A stretch of 37,847 nt of DNA from Flavobacteriaceae bacterium (lineage in GTDB: Bacteria; Bacteroidota; Bacteroidia; Flavobacteriales; Flavobacteriaceae), in contig JABDIV010000059.1 of NCBI GenBank assembly GCA_013003555.1, forward strand, positions 1-37,847. The letters are read 5' to 3'. Positions 1 to 9,205 of this stretch are shown piece after piece (position 1 is the first letter of the stretch; the number at the start of each line of letters is the position of its first letter). A model generated the notes under the pieces. That model was given only the letters and a program-made list of their open reading frames with translations. It searched no databases and was not told the origin of the DNA. The translations under genes and the position numbers were made by a program.

Positions 1-673
1 TCAAAGAAGCCAGCCCGGAGTATAAATATTTTTTTTCAGGGTTGAGCGGCGATCGTTTAATTTTACGGTACATTTTTCTATTGAAACGATCTTTAACATA
101 AATTCTATCGTAAGCCTGTTTCGAAAATCGATTCTGAGATTTCGTTCGGAGAAATCGTCTTTTGAACTTTCCTTTTTTCACGGCTTCATTAAGGAATACG
201 ATGTAAGCTTGCATACCCGATTGATGGGCGAGAAGTTCCCGAAAGCTGATGTTCTTTTTATCTTTTTTAGTTTTCCAGGATTTCCAATAGTTGCTGAATG
301 GAACGTCCAGATCGATTTTACCCTCCTCATATAATTTCATCAAAGCCAGAAGCGGACCGGCGATTTTTGTGACAGATGCGAGGTCATACAATGCATTTGG
401 CTCAACCAGTCTCAGACTATCATAGGTATGAAAGCCATAGGTTTTATGAAAAATCTTTTCACCTTCCAACAAAACCATAAGTTGAGCACCTGGAAAAGCT
501 TCCTTTTGAATAGCCATCTTCATAATTGAATCAACCTGATTTTCAATCGTATTAAATACGGCCCGTGAGCTCACTAATTTGGTTTCTTTGCCTTGAGAAT
601 GAGCGGAGGTAATGAACCCTGCATGGAAAGAAATGAGAAGAACAACGATTCGAAATTTCTTTAAGATCATCAT
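1..673 (-). CDS. Serine hydrolase, beta-lactamase (class C/PBP) family, partial
   Basis: Reading leftwards from an ATG at 673 (ATG ATG in tandem) the frame stays open to the window edge, giving the first 224 residues; the C-terminus lies outside. Residues 1-27 look like a signal peptide ending near HSQG. The segment from about residue 40 (QVDSIMKMAIQKEAFPGAQL) is the usual opening of beta-lactamase-fold serine hydrolases. The SxxK motif is visible as S-V-T-K in LYDLASVTKI and carries the nucleophilic Ser and general-base Lys. A later YSG, where the family usually has YSN, lies at the end of the visible part. Homologues hydrolyse beta-lactams, D-Ala peptides or esters in the periplasm, and the substrate cannot be read here. 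In Flavobacteriia this domain is also found fused to GH3 glucosaminidases; this copy has its own signal peptide and appears to stand alone. It diverges from the MATE gene across 111 bp. Confidence 0.85.
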   Translation of the reverse strand, partial: MMILKKFRIVVLLISFHAGFITSAHSQGKETKLVSSRAVFNTIENQVDSIMKMAIQKEAFPGAQLMVLLEGEKIFHKTYGFHTYDSLRLVEPNALYDLASVTKIAGPLLALMKLYEEGKIDLDVPFSNYWKSWKTKKDKKNISFRELLAHQSGMQAYIVFLNEAVKKGKFKRRFLRTKSQNRFSKQAYDRIYVKDRFNRKMYRKIKRSPLNPEKKYLYSGLASL

Positions 674-733
674 TAACAAAATAGGATTTTGTAAAGGTAG
701 AAAAGCAGAAACGTATTACCTAATATCGAATAA

Positions 734-760
734 TTGTCATGCTTAATTTAACTATCTTCG
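734..760 (+). promoter_or_regulatory. Putative Bacteroidota-type promoter of the MATE gene
   Basis: TTG at 734-736 and TATCTTCG at 753-760 (7 of 8 matches to TAnnTTTG), 16 bases apart. This would put the start of transcription near 767, about 18 bases before the ATG at 785. The same TTG-N16-TAnnTTCG layout recurs before the AraC gene. Confidence 0.45.
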
Positions 761-784
761 CCTTGTCCAAAAAAACCCCACTGC

Positions 785-2140
785 ATGGCAAAGGTGTCCT
801 CTCAGGATCTGGGTGTAAAACCCATCGGCCAACTTCTGGTAAAACAGGCAGTTCCTGCATCTATCGGTATTCTGGTGATGTCATTAAATATTCTTATCGA
901 CACCATATTTGTGGGTAACTGGATAGGCTCGATTGCTATTGCCGCCATTAATGTCGTATTACCGGTATCCTTTTTTATAGCTGCTTTAGGTATGGCAATT
1001 GGTGTGGGAGGATCTTCGGTTATTTCACGGGCGCTGGGAGCTGATCAAGCAACCAAAGCATTAAAAACATTTGGAAACCAAATTACCCTTACAGTCGTTT
1101 TAACCACAACTTTGGTTATTCTCGGGTTGTATTTCATCGACAGTTTAATCCCTGCGTTTGGTGGGAAGGGGGCTATTTTTGAGCCTGCCAAAATCTATTA
1201 TAGAATTGTTTTATACGGAATCCCCTTGCTCGCCTTATGCATGATGGGGAATACGGTTATCAGGGCCGAAGGGAAACCTAAATTTGCCATGTATGCCATG
1301 CTCATCCCTTCGGTGGTGAACCTTGTATTGGATGTGGTTTTGATTAAGATATTCGATTTTGGCATGCATGGAGCAGCATGGGCAACTACCGGGTCATATT
1401 TATTGTGTTTTCTGTTTATACTTTGGTTTTTTCTATCTAAAAATTCAGAGCTGAAAATTAATCTCAGACATTTCGGACTGCAGAAGCCAATAGTAAGTGA
1501 GATCGCTGGTTTAGGATTTGTCACCATGTCACGGCAAGCCACGGTGAGTATAACCTATTTATTGATGAACAATATATTGTTTGACTTTGGTGGCGAAACC
1601 TCTGTTACAGCCTATGCCATAGTAGCTCGAATGCTTATGTTCGCTTTATTCCCGGTTTATGGAATAACACAGGGTTTCTTGCCAATAGCGGGGTATAATT
1701 ATGGTGCCCGACAATTCAGACGCGTAAGGACCACCATTGCTACAGCAATTAAATATGCCGCCATTCTCGCGACAGTTGTATTCATCATGCTTATGGTTTT
1801 TCCTGAAGCGATTACAAGAATGTTTACCACAGATGCAGCAGTCCTTGAAGAGACGCCAAGTGCCATGCGATGGGTGTTTGCAGCGACCCCTATCATAGCC
1901 GTTCAACTGATAGGCGCCGCTTATTTTCAAGCGGTTGGCAAAGCCATTCCTGCCCTGCTGTTAACGCTTACAAGGCAGGGCTTCTTCTTTATCCCTTTGA
2001 TTTTTATTTTGCCTCGTTTTTTTGGTGAACTCGGGGTTTGGATTGCCTTTCCCGTGTCTGACGTACTTTCAACTATTGTTACCGCGTACTATTTGAACAG
2101 GGAGGTTAAATTAAATTTATTGGCGAAGTCAGAAGATTAA
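785..2140 (+). CDS. MATE family efflux transporter
   Basis: This 451-residue protein is hydrophobic throughout, with about 12 predicted membrane helices, the usual length and topology for multidrug and toxic compound extrusion (MATE) proteins. The N-terminal segment QLLVKQAVPASIGILVMSLN followed by IDTIFVGNWIGS is typical of the family, as is the internal duplication: a second half starts near residue 240 with a comparable AGLGFVTMSRQATV stretch. MATE proteins are inner-membrane antiporters that expel organic cations, drugs or metabolites using a Na+ or H+ gradient. The sequence does not show which ion or substrate applies. The protein resembles the MepA/NorM-like members of Bacteroidota and Firmicutes. 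The ATG at 785 follows a plausible promoter and is the natural start. The next gene begins 46 bp downstream on the same strand, but a shared function is not obvious. Confidence 0.92.
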   Translation: MAKVSSQDLGVKPIGQLLVKQAVPASIGILVMSLNILIDTIFVGNWIGSIAIAAINVVLPVSFFIAALGMAIGVGGSSVISRALGADQATKALKTFGNQITLTVVLTTTLVILGLYFIDSLIPAFGGKGAIFEPAKIYYRIVLYGIPLLALCMMGNTVIRAEGKPKFAMYAMLIPSVVNLVLDVVLIKIFDFGMHGAAWATTGSYLLCFLFILWFFLSKNSELKINLRHFGLQKPIVSEIAGLGFVTMSRQATVSITYLLMNNILFDFGGETSVTAYAIVARMLMFALFPVYGITQGFLPIAGYNYGARQFRRVRTTIATAIKYAAILATVVFIMLMVFPEAITRMFTTDAAVLEETPSAMRWVFAATPIIAVQLIGAAYFQAVGKAIPALLLTLTRQGFFFIPLIFILPRFFGELGVWIAFPVSDVLSTIVTAYYLNREVKLNLLAKSED

Positions 2141-2186
2141 TGATTAATCCTTATTTTTAGTTTTTCATAACCAAACCATAAATACA

Positions 2187-5100
2187 ATGCGTTCATTTAG
2201 TGTTATGGCGGCCTTGATGCTGTCTGTTTTTACATTAGCCCCTGTTCAATCACAAAATTTTGACGAATCCTATTATTCTTCTTTGGAATATCGTCTCGTT
2301 GGTCCCTTTCGTGGCGGGAGAAGTGCCGCTGTTACCGGAGTCCCCAATAATCCTAATTTGTTTTATTTCGGAGCTACGGGTGGTGGAATCTGGAAAACCT
2401 TGAATGGTGGACGAAGTTGGGAGAATATTTCAGACGGATACTTCGGCGGAAGTATAGGAGCCATAACGGTAGCGAAAAGTGATCCCAATGTTATTTATGT
2501 TGGCGGTGGAGAGAAAACGGTTCGAGGGAACGTCTCCTCCGGATACGGTATTTGGAAAAGCGTTGATGCCGGAAAGACATGGATGTCATCCGGTTTAAAG
2601 AATTCTAGGCATGTTCCACGAATTGCTGTTCATCCTACCGATTACAACACGGTTTATGCCGGAGTGCTTGGAAATATTTACAAACCCAGCCAGGATCGTG
2701 GATTATACAAAAGTACCGATGGCGGAAAGACATGGAAGAAAATCCTCTATTCTAATGACCAGGCCGGGGTCGTCGATTTGATCATCGATCCCACCAATCC
2801 CAGAATTCTTTATGCTTCAACCTGGCGTGTACAACGAACACCGTACAGCCTGAGTTCTGGAGGTGATGGTTCGGCTTTATGGAAAAGTACTGATGAAGGT
2901 GCAACCTGGTCCGAAATATCAAAAAACAAAGGCTTCCCCACCGACACACTTGGAATTATCGGTGTGACTGTTTCTTCTGTTAACAATCAGCGAGTTTGGG
3001 CCATCGTCGAAAATAAAGATAAAGGCGGTTTGTATCGCAGTGATGATGGCGGTGAAACCTGGACCCAGGTGAATAGCGAACGCAAACTGCGTCAAAGAGC
3101 CTGGTACTACACCAGGGTTTATGCCGACACCAAAGACGTCAATAAAGTTTATGTTCTCAATGTACGATATCATAAAAGTACAGATGGTGGTCGAACATTC
3201 AGCACCTACAATGCGCCGCATGGTGATCATCACGATCTGTGGATCGCACCTGAAGATCCAAATCGCATGATTATAGGAGATGACGGTGGGGCACAGGTGA
3301 CCTATGATGGTGGTGAGACCTGGAGCACTTATCACAATCAACCAACATCTCAGTTTTACCGGGTTACTACCGACAATCATTTTCCATATCGAATTTATGT
3401 CGCCCAGCAGGATAATTCAACAATTCGTATTCCACATCGTACAGATGGATTCAATATCGATGAAGACGATTGGGAAAGCACCGCCGGCGGAGAGTCTGCG
3501 CATATCGCCATCGACCCTGAAGATAATGACATTGTTTATGGTGGAAGTTATGATGGATTTCTGACCCGTGTAAATCATAAAACCGGAACAGTAAGAGCTG
3601 TAAATGTTTGGCCGGATAATCCTATGGGTCATGGCGCTGAAGGCATGAAATATCGATTCCAGTGGAACTTCCCGATAATTTTCTCGAAGCATAATCCCGA
3701 TAGGCTCTACACCTTTTCTCAACATGTACACGTTACCGAAAATGAAGGCCAGTCCTGGAAAATCATAAGTCCGGATTTGACAAGAAACGACCCGGAAAAG
3801 CTTAAATCTTCCGGCGGACCGATTACACAAGACAATACTTCAGTAGAGTATTATTGCACCATTTTTGCAGCCCAGGAATCGGCTCTTCAGGAGGGATTGC
3901 TATGGGTTGGTAGTGATGACGGACTTGTTCATGTAACGCAAAACGGAGGAGAAAGCTGGGAAAATGTTACTCCAAAGGGCATGCCTGAATGGATGATGAT
4001 TAACAGCATTGAACCCAGTGTTTTCGATCCGGGGACTTGTTATATCGCCGGAACTAAATATAAAACCGGTGATTTTGCGCCTTATCTTTACAAGACTAAC
4101 GATTATGGTAAAAACTGGACCAAGATCACCAGTGGAATTAATCCTGAACATTTTACCAGGGTATTGCGGGAAGACCCAAAAAGAAAGGGGTTATTGTATG
4201 CCGGAACAGAAACCGGGATGTACATTTCCTTTAATGACGGACGGAATTGGAAGCCTTTTCAGCTTAATCTTCCGATAGTTCCCATTACAGACGCGACCAT
4301 TAAGGATAACAATCTTATCGTTGCCACTCAAGGGCGCAGTTTATGGATAATCGATGATCTCAGCCTTATTCATCAGATGTATGATGCCGACTTATCATCG
4401 AATATCTTATTTAAACCCAAAGATTCCTATCGAATGCGAGGTGGAAGTCGTTCAGGAAGTAAGACAACCGGTACAAATCATCCTAACGGCGTTATAACCT
4501 ATTATTATTTGAAGGACTTTAAAGAAAAAGATAAGATATCGCTCACTTATTTCGACCAGAAAGGGGATTCGATCAAAACGTATAGTAATACCGATAAGAA
4601 GAATAATCTCAAGGTTAATAAAGGGGCAAATCAATTTGTTTGGAATATGACCTATGATGGCGCGACCGATTTCAAGGGCATGGTGCTCTGGTGGGCCAGC
4701 CTAAGAGGGCCGAGAGCGATTCCCGGCCAATATAAGGTGGAACTCAAAGTAAATGATGAGATCAAAAGCCAATCCTTTAATATCGTTGCTGATCCGAGAT
4801 CGGAAAGCACGCTTTCTGAAATGAGAACGCAATTCGAGTTTATTTCCGAAGTGAATAAAACCATGGATGCTGCGCATAAATCCATAAAGAAAATCAGAAA
4901 GATCAATGAACAACTTTCGGCGTTTGAGGCTCAATATAAGGGCAATGATGAGGTTAAAGAACTATTGGAAAAATCTAATTCATTAAAGGAAAAATTCGGT
5001 GAAATTGAAAAAGCCCTTTATCAAACCAAAAACCGCAGTGGTCAGGATCCCCTGAATTTCCCGATCAGACTGACCAATAAGCTCGGTCATTTAAATTCTT

Positions 5101-5276
5101 TGGTGAGTTTAGGAGATTTTCCACCTACCGAACAGGATGTTGCCGTTAAGAATGAATTGACTCAAAAGATAAATACTCAGTTGGATGCGTTCAATACACT
5201 TATCAGCGATGAGATTAAGGCCTTTAATGCGGCCTTTAACAGCAAGAATCTCAATTATTTGTTCGTTGAAGATTGA
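2187..5276 (+). CDS. Exported Asp-box beta-propeller protein (VPS10/sortilin-like, 'glycosyl hydrolase' family)
   Basis: A 1029-residue protein with a signal peptide (MRSFSVMAALMLSVFTLAPVQSQ). Residues about 35-700 carry many Asp-box (BNR) motifs of the S-x-D-x-G-x-T-W type: SVDAGKTW, STDGGKTW, STDEGATW, SDDGGETW, TYDGGETW, TQNGGESW and others. These mark the turns of one or two beta-propellers as in sortilin/VPS10 and sialidases. A beta-rich domain (about 735-860) and a helical, coiled-coil-like tail (about 870-1020) follow. The family is abundant in Bacteroidota and usually labelled 'glycosyl hydrolase' or 'VPS10 domain protein'. I see no sialidase catalytic triad, so enzymatic activity is not established and ligand binding is equally possible. 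No T9SS sorting tail is evident. A paralogue lies at 34406-37684. The gene follows the MATE gene closely (46 bp), with no terminator visible between them. Confidence 0.88.
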   Translation: MRSFSVMAALMLSVFTLAPVQSQNFDESYYSSLEYRLVGPFRGGRSAAVTGVPNNPNLFYFGATGGGIWKTLNGGRSWENISDGYFGGSIGAITVAKSDPNVIYVGGGEKTVRGNVSSGYGIWKSVDAGKTWMSSGLKNSRHVPRIAVHPTDYNTVYAGVLGNIYKPSQDRGLYKSTDGGKTWKKILYSNDQAGVVDLIIDPTNPRILYASTWRVQRTPYSLSSGGDGSALWKSTDEGATWSEISKNKGFPTDTLGIIGVTVSSVNNQRVWAIVENKDKGGLYRSDDGGETWTQVNSERKLRQRAWYYTRVYADTKDVNKVYVLNVRYHKSTDGGRTFSTYNAPHGDHHDLWIAPEDPNRMIIGDDGGAQVTYDGGETWSTYHNQPTSQFYRVTTDNHFPYRIYVAQQDNSTIRIPHRTDGFNIDEDDWESTAGGESAHIAIDPEDNDIVYGGSYDGFLTRVNHKTGTVRAVNVWPDNPMGHGAEGMKYRFQWNFPIIFSKHNPDRLYTFSQHVHVTENEGQSWKIISPDLTRNDPEKLKSSGGPITQDNTSVEYYCTIFAAQESALQEGLLWVGSDDGLVHVTQNGGESWENVTPKGMPEWMMINSIEPSVFDPGTCYIAGTKYKTGDFAPYLYKTNDYGKNWTKITSGINPEHFTRVLREDPKRKGLLYAGTETGMYISFNDGRNWKPFQLNLPIVPITDATIKDNNLIVATQGRSLWIIDDLSLIHQMYDADLSSNILFKPKDSYRMRGGSRSGSKTTGTNHPNGVITYYYLKDFKEKDKISLTYFDQKGDSIKTYSNTDKKNNLKVNKGANQFVWNMTYDGATDFKGMVLWWASLRGPRAIPGQYKVELKVNDEIKSQSFNIVADPRSESTLSEMRTQFEFISEVNKTMDAAHKSIKKIRKINEQLSAFEAQYKGNDEVKELLEKSNSLKEKFGEIEKALYQTKNRSGQDPLNFPIRLTNKLGHLNSLVSLGDFPPTEQDVAVKNELTQKINTQLDAFNTLISDEIKAFNAAFNSKNLNYLFVED

Positions 5277-5341
5277 AAGCGGGACTTAATGCGCCTTGCT
5301 GTGGCTTGATTATTGCTGTGATTTTGAAATAAATTAAACGA

Positions 5342-6793
5342 ATGAGCCGAAACAGCTTATCATTACGATCGCGAATATTTGTCTACATGATCCTTTTGGT
5401 GATCGTAGCTTCAATATTAATAGCTGCAGTTACTATTTATCAGTATAAGGAGCAATCGAGTGATTATCATGCACAGCGTCTTGAACGAAAAGAGTCACAG
5501 CTTTTATCGCGTATTGATTACGTTTTAAGACAAACAACCTATCCGGTTAGCACGGAGAATCTGCCACTTATTTTTAAGGATAAGATCTATGAGATCGCCA
5601 ATATTCAGAACATTGAATTTAATCTATACGATCTTGAGGGCACGCTTTTAAAAAGCTCAAGGGCGAGTTTTGAGAGCGATACCATAAATCGCTGTATTGA
5701 TGCAAATATTCTTTCCAACTTATGGCAGAGTGTCGATAAGCGTGTCGTTGTAAAGAACGAACAGCTTGGAGCAGATTATAAGTCTTCCTATATTTTATTT
5801 TCAGATATTAAATCGAAACCTCTTGGTATTTTAAATGTTCCTTATTTCGAGGACGATTCTTTTAATGAAGCTGAATTACGGGAATTTTTAAAACGGCTGG
5901 GATATGCCTATTTAGTAATGCTTCTGGTTGCCATTGCTTTTGCCTATTTTGTCTCTAAATTTATAACAAGATCATTGAAGACCATCAGTGATAAGATGAA
6001 TGAAACGCGTCTTGAAAAGCAAAATAAAAAAATTGAGTTAAAGGGAGCTAGCCAGGAAGTTGCTTTACTGGTAGAATCCTATAATAGCATGATTGATGAA
6101 TTGGAGGAAAGTGCGGTTCAATTGGCCACCAGTGAGCGGGAACAGGCCTGGCGTGAGATGGCCAAACAGGTAGCGCATGAGATCAAAAACCCCCTTACTC
6201 CCATGCGTCTTAGTGTGCAGAGTTTCCAGCGAAAATTCGACCCGAAAGATCCAGATGTCGATCAGAAAGTGGAAGAATTTGGCAAAACCCTGATCCAACA
6301 AATCGATACGATGAGCTCGATAGCATCGGCCTTTTCAAATTTTGCCAAAATGCCGGCTCAAAAAAATGAAATGCTAAATGTTATAGAGGTGATTACTCTT
6401 GCTCTTGATATCTTCTCTGAAGATTATATTTCATTCTTCAAGGCCGAAGAGGAGATCATCGCGAAATTTGATCGAACCCAACTCATTCGAGTTGTCACGA
6501 ATCTGGTAAAAAATGCCATCCAGGCCATCCCAAAGAATATTGACCCTAAGATTGAAATCAAGGTATTTGAAGAACAGGAAGATGTGATCATAACGGTTTC
6601 CGATAACGGTTTAGGTATTAATGATCAGAATCGATCGAAGGTTTTTGAACCTAAGTTTACGACCAAATCCAGCGGAATGGGTCTGGGCCTTCCGATGGTT
6701 AAAAATATTGTTGAGACTTATAACGGAAGCATTACCTTTACATCTGTAGAAGGTAAAGGAACCACCTTTGAAGTGAGGTTCCCAAAGAACTGA
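5342..6793 (+). CDS. Sensor histidine kinase, NtrY-like, membrane-bound
   Basis: The 483-residue protein has a first membrane helix at about residues 12-33, an extracytoplasmic sensor region (about 34-185), a second helix (about 187-207), a HAMP-like linker, and a kinase core. The phospho-acceptor is His279 within VAHEIKNPLTPMRLSVQ; HEIKNPLTP is the form typical of NtrY-type kinases. The ATPase domain shows the N box (NLVKNAIQAIP), the G1 box (SDNGLGI), the F box (VFEPKFTTK) and the G2 box (GMGLGLPMVKNIV). It should autophosphorylate in response to an envelope signal and pass the phosphate to a response regulator, but none is encoded in this window, so it is an orphan kinase here. It starts 65 bp after the propeller gene and is followed by the crotonase gene after 29 bp, perhaps co-transcribed. 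Confidence 0.92.
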   Translation: MSRNSLSLRSRIFVYMILLVIVASILIAAVTIYQYKEQSSDYHAQRLERKESQLLSRIDYVLRQTTYPVSTENLPLIFKDKIYEIANIQNIEFNLYDLEGTLLKSSRASFESDTINRCIDANILSNLWQSVDKRVVVKNEQLGADYKSSYILFSDIKSKPLGILNVPYFEDDSFNEAELREFLKRLGYAYLVMLLVAIAFAYFVSKFITRSLKTISDKMNETRLEKQNKKIELKGASQEVALLVESYNSMIDELEESAVQLATSEREQAWREMAKQVAHEIKNPLTPMRLSVQSFQRKFDPKDPDVDQKVEEFGKTLIQQIDTMSSIASAFSNFAKMPAQKNEMLNVIEVITLALDIFSEDYISFFKAEEEIIAKFDRTQLIRVVTNLVKNAIQAIPKNIDPKIEIKVFEEQEDVIITVSDNGLGINDQNRSKVFEPKFTTKSSGMGLGLPMVKNIVETYNGSITFTSVEGKGTTFEVRFPKN

Positions 6794-6822
6794 AAGTAAA
6801 CATATCATCTAATAATTTACCC

Positions 6823-7605
6823 ATGCCATATAATAATGTACTATCCGAAGAGCTGGATGGAATTTTATTAATCACAATAAACCGCCCAACAAAGCTTAAT
6901 GCCCTAAATACTGAAACCATAGAGGAGCTCAGTGCAGCTTTCAGTGAAGCTGAAGAGGATAAGGATATTAAGGTTATAATTCTTACAGGTAGCGGGGAGA
7001 AGGCCTTTGTAGCTGGAGCAGATATCAGCGAATTTGCGCATTTTTCTGAAGAGAAAGGGAAAATGCTTGCCGCAGACGGACAGGAATTATTGTTTAACCT
7101 TATCGAAAATTTAAACACACCGGTCATTGCTGCTGTAAATGGATTTGCGCTGGGAGGTGGGCTCGAATTGGCCATGTCATGTCATTTCAGAATAGCGAGT
7201 GAAAATGCCAAGATGGGTTTACCAGAGGTATCTCTTGGGGTCATTCCCGGCTATGGCGGTACCCAGCGACTACCCCAATTGGTTGGAAAAGGACGCGCTA
7301 TGGAAATGATAATGACGGCCGGAATGATCAATGCTGAACAAGCTTTAGCCTATGGTTTGGTGAACCACGTTACACCTTTGGAGGAGCTTATCCCATTTTG
7401 CGAAGGCATTGCAAAAAAAATAATGAGAAATTCCTCAGTGGCGATTGGAGCCGCAATCATGGCGATCAATGCTAATTATAAAAAAGGCGTAAACGGCTTT
7501 CAGGTTGAAATTGATCAGTTTGGAAAATGCTTCGGAACAGACGATTTCAAAGAGGGCACGTCTGCTTTTCTAGAGAAACGCAAAGCTGAGTTTCCCGGAA
7601 GATAG
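6823..7605 (+). CDS. Enoyl-CoA hydratase/isomerase (crotonase) family protein
   Basis: At 260 residues this has the standard length of a single-domain crotonase. The oxyanion-hole segments are clear: FVAGADISEF (about 62-71) and FALGGGLELAMSC (108-120). Both glutamates used by true enoyl-CoA hydratases are present, Glu115 in GGGLELA and Glu135 in LPEVSLGVIPGYGGTQRL. The sequence is therefore compatible with hydration of short-chain trans-2-enoyl-CoA to 3-hydroxyacyl-CoA in beta-oxidation or amino-acid degradation, in the cytoplasm. No other beta-oxidation gene is nearby, so the pathway cannot be fixed from context. It lies 29 bp after the histidine kinase gene on the same strand and ends 2 bp before the stop of the convergent oxidoreductase gene, leaving no room for a dedicated terminator. 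Confidence 0.93.
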   Translation: MPYNNVLSEELDGILLITINRPTKLNALNTETIEELSAAFSEAEEDKDIKVIILTGSGEKAFVAGADISEFAHFSEEKGKMLAADGQELLFNLIENLNTPVIAAVNGFALGGGLELAMSCHFRIASENAKMGLPEVSLGVIPGYGGTQRLPQLVGKGRAMEMIMTAGMINAEQALAYGLVNHVTPLEELIPFCEGIAKKIMRNSSVAIGAAIMAINANYKKGVNGFQVEIDQFGKCFGTDDFKEGTSAFLEKRKAEFPGR

Positions 7606-7607
7606 GA

Positions 7608-9032
7608 TTATTTCACCTCCCAGCCACTGCGATAATCACGCGTTACCCAATCGTTGGCTTTAGCATAATTAGTAACCTTCATAGCTTCGCCGTCCCAAAG
7701 TAATTTACGTCTTCCCGGATAATCGAAAGGCGCCCAATCGGTTGGCTTTTTGCCATCTTTCAATACCTTATACTGGAAGGCTTTTATGGCAAGATTACCC
7801 ATAAGAACCGATTCTGTCAACGGACCGGCATAAGAGAATGGTGATGACGTTGGAATACCGTCAATACAGCCTTCTACCCAATTGTTAACATGTCCGCTGG
7901 AACCATTCTTTATTCTGGGGATGGTAGGTTCCGGCTTTTTTAGATCTTTCATGCGTTCAGACGGCAGCAATCTCGGGTTTCCCGAATAGCAATCGGTAAC
8001 CAACATTCCTTTGGTTCCATAAAACACACTACCTCCGCTCCAGTCGCCGATCATTTCACCGTCTTTTAATTCATCCGGCAAATCGGGCATGATGCCACCA
8101 TCATACCAGTTGAGATCAATTTGTCCGTGATTTTCGGTTTTAAATTTCAATCTTACAATAGAAGACGGCGGGCAGGCTTTATTATAATTCGCTTCCACAA
8201 AGTCGCCGGCCCAAACCGTTGTACAACTCGCTTCGGCTTCATAAGGACTTCCTAAATTGAGAGTACGGAATGGGGTTTCCATTATATGACAACCCATATC
8301 GCCCAGGCCACCTGTTCCAAAATCCCACCAGCCACGCCATTTAAACGGCAGATATGCCGAATGGTAAGGACGTTCCCGGGCTGGTCCAAGCCAAAGATCC
8401 CAATCTAAACCTTCCGGAACTGGCTCGCCCTCGTTAATGTTTCGTAATCCTTGCGGCCAGACCGGACGATTTGTCCAGCAATCAACACGTTCAATGCTGC
8501 CTAAAGCTCCCGATTCAATCCATTCCTGGGCTTCACGGATTCCCTCCGATGAACTGCCCTGATTCCCCATCTGAGTGACTATGCCTTGTTCTTTGGCAAC
8601 ACGAGCCAACAGTCTGGCTTCATAAATGTTATGGGTCAGCGGCTTTTCAACATAGGCATGTTTTTTAGCGCGCATGAAAGGGAGGGCAATTACAGCATGA
8701 TTATGATCGGGTGTTCCAACCGTAAATGCATCGATTTCACCAAGATGATTATCGAGGATACGCCGAAAATCTTTATATCGGGCTGCTTTTTTATGCAGTT
8801 CATAACTGCCCCTGGCCCGAACATCATCGACATCACAAAGCGCAACAAACTTGACCTTTCTGGTCGAGGTCAATTCCCTGACAATACCACCGCCACGACC
8901 ACCCACACCGATTGAAGCCACATATAATGTATCACTCGGTGGAATATGGCAACCGCCTAACACATAGCTTGGAACTATACTAAATGCGGCTGTGGCACCA
9001 GCCGTTTGCTTTATGAATTGCCGTCTTTTCAT
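7608..9032 (-). CDS. Gfo/Idh/MocA family oxidoreductase, Tat-exported
   Basis: A 474-residue protein starting with a twin-arginine signal (KRRQFIK followed by a hydrophobic stretch). The run LGGCH near residue 27 could be a lipobox, which would make it a Tat-exported lipoprotein, but that is uncertain. The Rossmann fold is visible in VASIGVGGRGGGIVREL, and the conserved E-K-P of the family in HAYVEKPLTHN, where the lysine acts in catalysis. Family members oxidise or reduce sugars or sugar-like compounds with NAD(P). The secreted group common in Bacteroidota is thought to be pre-loaded with cofactor before Tat export. The substrate is not predictable. The gene is divergent from the 9206 gene across a 173-bp spacer and converges with the crotonase gene, with 2 bp between stops. 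Confidence 0.92.
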   Translation of the reverse strand: MKRRQFIKQTAGATAAFSIVPSYVLGGCHIPPSDTLYVASIGVGGRGGGIVRELTSTRKVKFVALCDVDDVRARGSYELHKKAARYKDFRRILDNHLGEIDAFTVGTPDHNHAVIALPFMRAKKHAYVEKPLTHNIYEARLLARVAKEQGIVTQMGNQGSSSEGIREAQEWIESGALGSIERVDCWTNRPVWPQGLRNINEGEPVPEGLDWDLWLGPARERPYHSAYLPFKWRGWWDFGTGGLGDMGCHIMETPFRTLNLGSPYEAEASCTTVWAGDFVEANYNKACPPSSIVRLKFKTENHGQIDLNWYDGGIMPDLPDELKDGEMIGDWSGGSVFYGTKGMLVTDCYSGNPRLLPSERMKDLKKPEPTIPRIKNGSSGHVNNWVEGCIDGIPTSSPFSYAGPLTESVLMGNLAIKAFQYKVLKDGKKPTDWAPFDYPGRRKLLWDGEAMKVTNYAKANDWVTRDYRSGWEVK

Positions 9033-9205
9033 GATTATTGATTGGAATTAGTCGGATTCAATTTACAAAAAATAACTGATGATCAATTCACTCATCTTGT
9101 TTTGAATTGGCAATTGGAATAACAAAAAAAGATTAAGATTCATGTCTTAAATATCCTCCATATTTTGAAAATCCTTAGTTTTATCCTCCAATTGTAATTT
9201 CGCCC

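Noticed and set aside
1198..1930. Antisense open frames of 65-114 codons inside the MATE gene
   Set aside because: They lie fully inside a well-supported gene, have no signal peptide or motif, and overlap one another. The same applies to the other antisense and alternate-frame openings inside the long genes.
2187..5276. Sialidase activity of the Asp-box protein
   Set aside because: Asp-boxes alone are structural. I could not find the arginine triad or the Tyr/Glu pair needed for a sialidase.
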